64,000 bases of DNA from Heterotrichella gracilis (Eukaryota > Sar > Xanthophyceae > Tribonematales > Xanthonemataceae). The notes beneath the pieces were generated by a model. The model had not been told where the DNA came from. It ran no database searches and saw only the letters and a list, made by a program, of their open reading frames with translations. Both the position numbers and the translations under genes were made by a program. Position 1 is the first letter of the stretch, and the number at the start of each line of letters is the position of its first letter. The stretch covers positions 1 to 64,000 of the forward strand of contig JAULBX010000670.1 in the NCBI GenBank assembly GCA_032358255.1. The letters are read 5' to 3'. Below, piece after piece: positions 46,062 through 55,770 of this stretch.

Positions 46062-49000
46062 ATGGCTCAAAGCTTCACCATCGTTAGCACAAGGCTCCCC
46101 TCGGGAGACAGTCCAGTATGCACTGTGACGTTGGAGCCGTACGTGCTGATACGGAAGGCAGACACGAACAACACTGTAGCCGCTGACGATGCCCCCGAGG
46201 AGGGAGCCTCGGACGGCCGCTACTTGCTCAAGTCGCGGTGGTACCGGAGTGGCAACAGCAGGGGGGGGGCAGTGTGCTGGATTCACCAGGACAAGGATGC
46301 CATCATCCAGTGCATACTGTGCCTGAGGACCAAATGCGACGCCAGGAAGAGCTACCACTGCTCGCCAGAGTGCCTCAAGGAGCACTGGCACTCGCACAAG
46401 GACATGCATCAGTCTCGGCAGAATGGAGGTCAGCCATCCTTCTGACACGCTCCAGCTCAATAATGGCCCACTCAGCAGCTTGTCTAAAGCTTTCCGTGCC
46501 CACTCCCCGTGCAGGAGAGTCCAACGGGTACGACTACAGCTTCAAGAGCACCACGTACAGCAACGGTGGGGAGAGCTGGGTGGAGGTGAGGCACCAAGGT
46601 CCAATTTTGACCACGTCCAGCACCACTGAGGCCCTGGCCCCCGCTGAAAGCCCCCATCATCCCTCGCAGGTGGGGAAGTCACGGCTGTACACTCCTAGCC
46701 CGGAGGACGTGGGGAGCATCCTCAAGTACGAGTGTGTGGCGATGGACACGGCACTGGCCTACCAGGACGTGGGCAAGACCTTCTCTGTGCAGACAGGGAG
46801 GGTCAAGCCAGCCCCAACGCCACCCAAGCGTGCCATGATTGCCCTCCCGGGCGCCAAGCGCAACAGCCAGGCCCCAACCTTCACGCTGCTGACATACAAC
46901 CTGCTGGCTGACCTCTATGCCACGGTATGGAGGGGACCATCACCCACCCCTGCACCACCACCCACACCGCCCCATCTTCATTTGGGATCACAGACTCCCC
47001 TGATTGCACCTAGAACACCTCCATCACAGATTAAGAACCGTGTTAAGCCCTCACCAGGCATACAGAAGCAGGGCAGGACGTTTGGGAGGCACTGCTGTTG
47101 TTGTTTGCCCTCACCACCACCATTGCAGAGGTCTACATGAGCCTGGACCTTGGTAGCTGCTTGGAAAAGACAAGGATCCTTGGTGCGTGGGTCCTCAGTT
47201 GGTGGATGCAACCAGATGGCGCAGGCCTGTACCTTGTGCCCTGTACCGCTCGCAGGGCGACATGTTCAGCCACTGCCAGCCCTACACCATGTCCTGGCAG
47301 TACCGCAAGCAGAACCTGCTCAAGGAGCTGCTCAACTACAAGGCGGACATCCTGTGCCTGCAAGAGGTGCAGAGCAACCATTTCCTGGACTTCCTGTCCC
47401 CGGAGCTGCAGGTAGGCCCAGGGACACACGGCAGGGTCTCAGTGATTTTGCCCATCATATTGCACAGGGCCACCTGCCTTGACTTGACCCAGAAAGACCT
47501 AGGCTCACGCAAGGATGGAGACTGTTTATACCAGTCTTCAGGATTGACCTGTTTGGCGCCGCTCGCGCAACGCTGACAGAGTAAGAATAATGAATGGATT
47601 TAAAAACATTAGTCGCTGCAGAGGCACGGCTACACAGCCATCTACAAGAAGAAGACCACCGAGAGCTACACGGGGTCCTCCTTCTCAATAGACGGCTGCG
47701 CAACCTTCTTCAAGAGGGACCGCTTCTCGCTGGTCAAGAAGTACGAGGTGAGCTGGCGGGTAGCTGCATACTCAATTTGCATGATGACTGACAACATGCA
47801 TTAAAGAAGGGTTGATTCTCGTTAATCAAGAACTGTGGGGTGAGCTGGCGGGCAATAAATCTACATTCAATTTGATGAGATTTTAACTAGTTACAGTTTT
47901 CTAAAAATGGGCAGCTTTTCGCACGTTAGGTGCTGGGCTGGCCAGGAGCGCAGTGGCTTGCTGCCTCCTTTTTAGGCGCCACTGGTGCGGTTGGGCTGGC
48001 TCGTTAGGGGGCAAGGGTTGGTGTGCTGGTGGTGACAGGTACCGCCCCAGTACCGAGGGAGCATAATAATTGTCCACGAGCTGCAAACACCCGAATCAAC
48101 CTGCATGTGCATCACAAGCAGGGTTGCGGTTGTCACGCTGCGCATTTCCTCTGACAGGCCTGCAACTCTGTCATGAGCGACCTAAAGCGTCACGGATGTT
48201 GGGGCATGCATGCCACTGGGCACGCATGCTAATTGTAAACTGGGTTGGTGGCGCAGGTGGAGTTCAACAAGGCAGCCATGTCTCTGTCGGATGCCATCGC
48301 GCCGGACCAGAAGAAAGCGGCACTCAACCGCCTGCTCAAGGTAATTCTATGTTATAAGAGGGGTTGGGTGCAGGGTGTTTGCCTTCCGCATCCTGTCATG
48401 CAGAGGCTGCACGGTGGGGTATTTAGACAGCATCACAACTTTGTGGGTTGTACTAGAGTCGGGGGGGTGCCTGTTTCTGCCCACTGCCATGATAGCCTGG
48501 CACGTGCTATGGTTTGGACCAACCGCACTGGCAAGAAATGACACCCATGGCAACAAACGTCATCCATGTGAGTGCCCTTGTTCCAACACTGAACATGCAT
48601 GGTCATGCACCTCTCCTGCCACCACCACCCGCCATGATACCCCACCCAGCAGCCACCCCCGCCCACCCCCGCCCACCTCCCGCAGGACAACGTTGCCCTG
48701 ATCGCTGTGCTTGAGGCCCTTGACCCCGCGCACCCCGAGACCCAGGGCAGCGGGCGGCGCCAGCTCATCTGCGTGGCCAACACGCACATCCACGCCAACC
48801 CGGAGCTGAACGACGTCAAGCTGTGGCAGGTGCACACGCTGCTCAAGGTGAGGGACATAGGAGTGGGTGGGCAGGGTTGGGGTCTTTATTTTCTGGGGGG
48901 AGCATGAGCAGGGTGCTGCAGCGTCGTCGTCATGGCCGATGCAGTATACCAGCAGGGGAGGGGCACAGACAGGACGATGCATGGCAACATTCTTGGACGC

Positions 49001-50406
49001 ATTGGCACATCCTGCATCAACACCTGGATGCACGCATTGCACCGCCACGCATCACCCTCTGGCCATTGCATTACCATTGCAACCACGGCTCCATGCTACC
49101 CACACCGCATGCAACAGCCCCTGTGGCACATGCACCCGCGTCACCTGCCCCCCACCCGTTGCTATTGCAGGGCCTGGAGAAGATCGCCGCCAGCGCGGAC
49201 ATCCCCATGCTGGTGGCGGGCGACTTCAACAGCATCCCGGGGAGCGCGGCGCACTCGCTGCTGGTCAAGCGCATGGTGGAGGCAAACCACCCGGTGCGTG
49301 CACGTTGCCTTGACTAGAAAAGTGGTTTAGGGTGGAGTGCTGTGGCCAGGGGTAAAGGGCAGGCATCTAGAAAAGGTGGACCATGGGTGAAGGGCAGGCA
49401 TAGGACGAGGGGGTGGGGTGGTGTGCTGGGAATCCCAGCCTGGGAACGGATGCATGAGAGGGCAGGTTGGCATATGAGGCCATGATGCAAAGAAGGCAAA
49501 TCGCACTAGAATGGGTGTTTCATGCAGCAGCTGGTATCTTCTCTTTCAGCGATTGCATGTGCCCAGTCTGCGATTGGGTCAATGCCGACGCCCATGAACC
49601 CTTGCACGTGCGCAATCAGCCCAGGCAAACATGCCCCCGGCAACGTGCGCTTGCACCATGCACCACCCCTGACTGTGCCCCTTGGGTTCCTGCAGGAGCT
49701 GGCAAACGACCCCCTGGGTATCCTGCGCCCCGCCTCCAAGCTGCAGCACCAGCTGCCCCTGGCCTCCGCATGCGCCGCACTGGCTGCGGCACCCGACTCA
49801 GACCCAGTCATCCGGAAGCAGAAGCAACGCCTGGATCCCAAGTGGCAGGTGGGTTTTGGGTTTTAACATATGAGGGCTCCAGGTACCTGTATATCTGGTG
49901 CGGCATGATGGATGGGCACCAGCTCGCGTCCGATGACCCTTTGTTTTGGCCCATAAGTAATGGCACTTGGGGTAGTGAGTCCCCCATGCTTGCCATTCTC
50001 TCGCCATGAGGCGTGGCACTGAATATGTGCATGGGCACAAAGGTTCCTCATGAGTTGGATATCATTGCACTACTTGGTTGGCGTTTCTCAGAGCCGGATG
50101 GGTTTTGTGACTACCTTGCCACACCAAACGCAACAATTAGTAGTCCTGCAGCCAGGCATAAGGTCACCTGCCTCTTATTGCTGAAACCCTATACCAATGC
50201 AGGAGCCCAAGTTCACCAACCAGACCAAGGACTTCAAGGGCACGCTGGACTACATCCTGTACACCACCGACTCGCTGGTGCCTGTGGGGCTGCTGGAGCT
50301 GCCGGAGGAGGGCGACGTGAAGAAGCCAAACGGGGGGGTGCCCAACGAGACGTGGAGCTCGGACCACATTGCGCTCATGGCAGAGCTGCAGTTCAAGGGC
50401 CACTAG
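46062..50406 (+). CDS. CCR4: CCR4-type poly(A) deadenylase (CCR4-NOT catalytic subunit), plant-like
   Basis: Mg-dependent 3'-5' exonuclease of the EEP fold that shortens mRNA poly(A) tails. Exons are 46062-46428, 46515-46585, 46670-46924, 47256-47411, 47622-47747, 48257-48340, 48686-48847, 49171-49293, 49696-49848 and 50203-50406. Phases close, giving 566 residues. The N-terminus carries a MYND-like Cys/His cluster (Cys72, 84, 87, 92, 100, 104; YHCSPECLKEHWHSH) in place of the leucine-rich repeats of yeast and animal CCR4, as in plants. Catalytic residues are all present: LCLQEVQ (Glu268), VANTHIHANPE (Asn385, His387), VAGDFNS (Asp425, Asn427), TLDYILY (Asp515) and SSDHIAL (Asp553, His554). 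A TGTAA motif, the common chlorophyte poly(A) signal, lies near 50914. The start ATG at 46062 fits the plant N-terminus. Confidence 0.95.
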
Positions 50407-51497
50407 GTGGTCGTGGTGGGTGGGTGGTTGGAGGAGGTGGTGGGTGGGTGAGAGGGTGAATGGTTCAAAGTGTGTTGTCACACACGCAGCACAGCACAGC
50501 CCGTTGGGTTGTGGGTGGGTGGAGGAGGTGGTTGTTGTCAGGGAGGGGGTGGGTGGTGGGTGCGGCTGGACCCAGGGTACTGAGACTGTTGGGTGTGGTC
50601 GCCGGCACTGCGAAAGCGTGAAAGCGATGGAGTGCGTCGGAGTGTGCTGTGGTGGGGAGGGCGCGGGAGTGGTGGCCGGCAGTGTGCTGTCTCAGACAGT
50701 GTCTAGCGTATCGTATTTTGTCTTTCAGTTTGGGCCCTTTCAGCACAAGTCTTTTGCTGGCAGTGCAATCTTGCAGCAATATCAGCTGGCTTCTCAACGT
50801 TGGGTCAGCTCGACTGCTTGTGCTGTCAAAACGTTTAGCTCGTAAGAAACGAATACACCTCTTTGCTATTGATGCTGGAAGTGCACTGGGATCGTTTTAC
50901 CTTTGCATAACACTGTAAGCTCTCCGCAGTCTCCCTGGTTAGGACTACACATGTGTGGGACGTCTGAGTCACAGAAGGACCAGGTGGAATCTGGGCTAGG
51001 CAACGCCCAACCACCAAGGTAAAGCCCGATGCCACTTGAGGCAGTCCAACAGCTGCTCTTAAGTATGCTCAGGGCTACCCCAAGAGGACAGGTTGATAGT
51101 TGGGTTTGCATGTCCAACCCACTCCACCGCCTGGCGAGGCTCAGGCTGGGTTTTTTCCTGGTCGGGTAGAACTCAGCCTCCTCCTTGACACAAGGCGTGT
51201 GTCAAAAGACGTTCAATACTGCCAGGTTGGTTATACCTGAGGTAGAGGCAGTAGTCTGTTGACGCACACCACTTGTCAGGCCCCCGAATTATTACAGCTT
51301 GAAAGTAGCATGCAAGGTCTAGCCCAGTGTTTTGCAGCTCGAGGACCACGCACTTGGTTGACGCAGCATCAGAAGGGAATGCAACTTCGCCACCTTTAAT
51401 TTCACCTGCACCAGAGTTATAGGGTGGCTGCAACGGTTTCTCTGGGCTGTTTTCAGCATTTTGGGAACCTGCTCTTGGCTCAACATCTGGAAGAACC
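50407..51497. other. 3' UTR of CCR4 and intergenic DNA
   Basis: About 1.1 kb beginning with G-rich repeats (gtgggtgg type). A minus-strand ORF at 51173-51655 (contains KGGEVAFPSDAAS and KWCASTDYCLYLRY) looks protein-like but could not be joined to a start or other exons. No gene is assigned. Confidence 0.4.
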
Positions 51498-51817
51498 ATG
51501 CCGCCAAAGAAGCAAAACGGGAGCGAAGAGGAGATAAAGAGGGTACCCCTTTTCCGAGTTGGCACGCAGGTAACGTCAGCACAGATGGTCGCCTCGCAGT
51601 GAACCAGAGATGGTGGCCACCCAGCATGCATGCATAATGGCAGTGGGCAGCACATGCGAGGCAGAACGCTGCTAGGTTAGGTTTGCAGGCTGCACAACGC
51701 AATGCTTTTGTTATCCGGCATGTTCTCATTCTCAAGCCGTCACTTCTGTACTTCTTCACCGCATGCATGTCCATCGCCACATTTGCCCTAGGATTACCCT
51801 CAAAGTTGAGTAGTTGA
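51498..51817 (+). CDS. Possible small single-pass membrane protein (66 aa), two exons
   Basis: Exon 1 (51498-51569) starts at an ATG in good context (gaaccATGcc) and encodes a charged head, MPPKKQNGSEEEIKRVPLF. Its donor is CAG|GTAACG. A strong acceptor (gtttgcag) at 51688 begins exon 2 (51689-51817) in the same phase, which encodes one hydrophobic segment (SLLYFFTACMSIATFALG) and ends at TGA. The result is a 66-residue tail-anchored-like protein. I do not recognise the family. A 199-codon ORF on the opposite strand (51319-51918) overlaps it, and only one is likely real. The spliced small protein is favoured by its ATG context and splice sites. Confidence 0.4.
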
Positions 51818-51946
51818 TGTGCACGTTCAACTACACGGCGTTTTTCCAGCTCAGAAGGGATCTGAAAGCCAACCTTAGCGCGTTGCATCCGCCTGTTCAA
51901 GTGCGGTGGCAGTGGCACCGAAACGGGTGTGACTGTTCACCAAAGA

Positions 51947-53370
51947 ATGTGGCACCACCCTGAAAGCCTGTCTCTTTGGCCAACACAGGACTCCTTGGTC
52001 AGCCCAATTGACAGAAGAAGCGATCTGTACAGGCAGCAAGCTCGGCAGATTCTTCATGATAGGCCTGAGCTAGCCGCTAGAAAACCCCAGCCGCTGTTTA
52101 CAGTGCCCAACATCCTCACCTTCTTCCGCATCATCCTGGTGCCTGTACTAGGGGTTCTGTACTTCGACACCAGGGTATATGCGCCACTGGCAAGTGCATT
52201 CGTCTTCCTCTTGGCGTCAATCACGGACTGGCTGGATGGGTACCTGGCCCGCAAGGTACTTGACTGCTCGTTTTGTTAGCCCCTTGAGGGGGCTGTCCTT
52301 TGCCAGTCTATGGTTTGTGTGCGGACCACCCCAAACTGACGGGTGGTCTTGCGCTTTGCAGCTGAAGATCGCGACTGCTTTTGGCGCATTTTTGGACCCA
52401 GTGGCTGACAAAATAATGTAAGGCTGTGGCTGCGCTGGGGTGTGCCCGCCTCAGGCCTGCAATGCAATGTCATGCGCAGGTTGCAGTCCAGCAGGATCCG
52501 TGGAGGTCATTGCGCTATCATATATCTGTGATGTGGAGGATGCATTCCAGCGTCTGCGGAGGCCAATGTCGTGTCATGCACTTGTACATACTGTACCCCG
52601 TCCAGGCATTGGCTCACCCTTGTTGCTTGCCCATTGCAGGGTGTCGACAGCACTCGTGCTGCTTGCCACCTCCCCGCCAGCGCCCCTGAGCCACAAAATG
52701 CTGTCAGCACCTGTGGTCATCATCATAGGCCGGGAGATAGCCATGTCTGCGCTGCGGGAGTGGGCAGCTGCATCGGGTGGCGAAGCGCACAAGGTAATGC
52801 CCCACCTGGATGTGTTTGCCAGTCCCGCATTTCAATGCCTATTCCGACGCTTTGCCATAATTGCATAGTATGCAAGAAATGAAGCAGCGTTGTGCGCGCT
52901 TTACCCAACATGGGTGGCAGGCCCATACGTCAATGCCTGCATAACGGGCGCCACAAAGGCAGTGCATGCACGATTCATGCAGAATGAGTGAAGCAGCATG
53001 GTACAAAGTTTGCTCATGCGTTGCAGGCTGTGAAGGTGAACTCCTTGGGGAAATGGAAAACAGCGCTGCAAATGGTGGCCATGTCATGCATGTTCTTCTT
53101 GCGGAAGGCAGACAACGTGCTGGGGGACCAACCACACGGTATGGCGGCGGATTGTGGTCCAGTGCAAGTAGCAAATTCACCCGTGTTCCATGTTACAGGT
53201 TGCTGACTGGAGTTGTTTGCAATGCAGTGCTGCGGGCGCTGCAAGATGGCATTTTGGTATCATATGTGCTGCTGTGGGGCGGGGCATGTCTGGCAGTTCT
53301 CTCTCTGTACTACTACATGGCCAACGTATGGCACTTTTTCCGCCACCCAGAAGACTTGAAGGCCCAATGA
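51947..53370 (+). CDS. Phosphatidylglycerophosphate synthase (CDP-alcohol phosphatidyltransferase)
   Basis: Transfers the phosphatidyl group from CDP-diacylglycerol to glycerol-3-phosphate, the first step to phosphatidylglycerol, needed for thylakoids and mitochondria. Exons are 51947-52255, 52362-52417, 52640-52793, 53027-53138 and 53228-53370. Phases close, giving 257 residues from this ATG. The signature D-x2-DG-x2-AR-x8-G-x3-D-x3-D is intact across the first intron (DWLDGYLARK then LKIATAFGAFLDPVADK). FTVPNILTFFRI, IIIGREIAMSALREW and KVNSLGKWKTALQM are typical of PgsA/PGP1. Several membrane spans follow. The open frame continues upstream of the ATG to 51866, so an upstream exon with a transit peptide is possible. 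The acceptor of the last exon (53227) is the least certain. Confidence 0.92.
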
Positions 53371-53762
53371 AGGTTCACACAACAGTGTGATATCACTCAA
53401 CAAGAAAGCACAGCCAGCTGAAATACTGGTCCACTGGAATTTCATGGACTGCAGCCTGCCGTGTAAAAAGCTGTAATGGAAAAAGCAGAAAGGATGGGGG
53501 AAAAAATGCTGCAAGTGCTGACAGGTGCTATTTGGCAACTCCGCTTGACGAGATCTGAGACTGTGCAAACGCCACTCCACCCCTGGGTTGCATCTCTCGC
53601 GGATCTAAAAACTGTGATATCGCAGCGCGAAGCCACCCTCTCTCGTTCCTTGCCAACTGCGCTGTTTGCGGAGGCCGCGTGCAAGCATCCTTGCAAGCTG
53701 GAGGAAAGTGCTGGCATTGCGACAGCTCCTTGCCTGTTATGACCAAGCCATCGGGCTGTTGG
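53371..53762. other. Convergent 3' spacer
   Basis: About 390 bp between the stops of PGP synthase (+) and PAM16 (-). A TGTAA motif near 53471 could serve as the poly(A) signal of the plus-strand gene. No gene lies here. Confidence 0.5.
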
Positions 53763-54475
53763 TCAAGAGCCCCCCGGGTGCTGCTGCTCCCACTCCTGCT
53801 CAAACCGCTCCTTTGCCCGAAACACTTTGCTTTGCAGGTAGAAGGACCCGTGCTTCTGGTTGGCTTCCATCAAATGCTCAAACCTCTGCACCACACAGCA
53901 GCGCTCAAACCCATGCCTGTCCATTGGAACAGGGCGCCCTCATGCACATGCCTCCAACGCACTATTGTCTGTTGGGTAGCTGCCTACCTTGAGCACTTCC
54001 TCCTTAGCTGAGTTTGTCTCCACCCCCAGTATCAAGGAGGCCTCCTGGATGCTCATCTGTGCAGCCTTGAGGCCAGCCTTGGCTGTCTCTGCGGTGACCC
54101 CTGCCTTGGTGCCATCTACAGTGCAAGCGCGTTGGGTTGGACCATGCACACGAATATGACACGAATGTGTAGCCATGCAAGAGCTGCTAGCCCTTTATGC
54201 TGCCCTGAGAGCAGTGCGTGGTGAGTGCGTATGGGGTATATCAGCAAAATAAAACACACACTTACTGATGATAGCTTGGCGGTATGCCTGTGTTGCTGCC
54301 CTGAAAACCACTGATCCTCCCGCCACAAGCAAGTTGGCTATGATACGGGCGGCCTGTTCCAGCACCACAACGTGTAAGCAGCCACAAAACCACTGTCATT
54401 GCACCAGTGGAAATGGTTGCAGCCACATATGCATGCATAAGCAAGAACAAGAACACGAATTGACAAACCCACCAT
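53763..54475 (-). CDS. PAM16: PAM16/TIM16 (Magmas), mitochondrial import motor subunit
   Basis: J-like regulator of the TIM23 import motor that pairs with PAM18 at the inner membrane matrix face. Exons on the minus strand are 54475-54473, 54353-54266, 54115-53988 and 53885-53763. Phases close, giving 113 residues, the usual size. The N-terminal AARIIANLLVAGGSVV is the hydrophobic anchor segment and FRAATQAYRQAI follows. The J-like domain reads MSIQEASLILGVE, then RFEHLMEAN and KHGSFYLQSKVFRAKERFE, with no HPD, as expected for PAM16. The coding part of exon 1 is the ATG alone (ATG|GTGGGT), spliced to GCCGCCCGT. The MAAR start fits the family, and no other in-frame ATG precedes it. Confidence 0.93.
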
Positions 54476-55770
54476 ACGAATAAAGCTCTGCAGGGGGGGA
54501 AAGCGTTACAGCACTGGCGTATTTCCAGAAAAGCAGGTGCCTGCAGGTTAACGTTGGCACAAGGCCACGGCCTTCGAAGGTTTCTGGTGGCACACGAGCA
54601 CGCCAGTAGCTCCCCGAGTGCCCCTTTCAGAAAGTAAAATACAACTGCGCTTGGATCTGGTTCACTAGACCTGTGTTTTTACACGCGGCAGCAAACGGAC
54701 TGTCAATTGGCAGCGGAGCACCACAGTCCAATGGGCATGCGTGTGGACAAAAACGGCTGCGCTTCCTTTAGTTTCGACAGCGAGAAAACCCTCGGCTTTT
54801 ATCCAAGGCAGGCTGCAACTAGAGATTTGCTTGCTGGGTAACGTTCAAAACTTCACAACACCAACAACTTTGGCAACTGAGTTTGTGGGCGGCAGCTAAA
54901 AGTGCACCACAGGACGTCGACTTTTGGTTACCCCCATTGCTTAGAACGACCCTACGAGGGTTTCTAAAACCCTGCCCCACTACAGGATTACCACATATGC
55001 TGAGTTTTGATTGCAACTCCTGTCAACCTGGAAATGTACTTCAGTCAGTAGTGCAGCGCATTGTTCAACACCTGCCGCCCCAACCCTTGCAATACACGGA
55101 GTTGCCAGTCACTGCAAGCAGCGCAGAGTTGCGTACTGCATTTCAAATATGAGCTGAGCTGACTCAGGACGCATGCTCAGAGCCCAAAGGCACTACTACC
55201 TCAACTTCTAGCGCAGCGCCAATTTCCAATCGACTCAGATATATCCAGAGCTGATAATGGTTTCATGCTGTCATTTTGGCACATTGTCCGCGCTGAGCCT
55301 CAGGCCAGGCTCATTGCGCTGCACAAGTCTCAGATCAGTCGTGGAAGTGCCTGCAGATACTGTACAGCATGAAAAAAATTCCTAAGTATACCCAATAGCT
55401 CTTGGAGTACACATCTGATACCAAAACCTTTCTGGCATACAGGACAGCAAAGTCTGGCAGTAATCTGGCTCCACTAAGCCTCATCTAAAATGACTGTACC
55501 ACAAACAGCAAAATTATCCATGATGAAACATCAGGAGGGAAAGGAAGATCAGGCATATGAACGGACAAAACTGACCTACATATAGGTGATGTATGGGAAC
55601 AACCGTTGATGACTACTGTTGATACCAAAATATGTGTGTAGCTGTGACATAGCACCCGTATATGGCCTGTGCACAGTACCATGCGGCAAGCCAAGCTAAC
55701 CACAAACTAGACTGATAAAATAAATGTGTGCATGCAGGCAAGTGCTAGCCTCGATTTTTGCACATGTTGC
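54476..55770. other. Intergenic region
   Basis: About 1.3 kb between the PAM16 start and the stop of the GT32-FkbM gene. It should include the PAM16 promoter. ORFs here (for example 54883-55152 plus) show no recognisable features. Confidence 0.45.

Noticed and set aside
51319-51918. 199-residue minus-strand ORF opposite the small membrane protein
   Set aside because: No family resemblance, no supporting splice structure, and it ends inside another ORF. Kept only as an alternative reading of the region.
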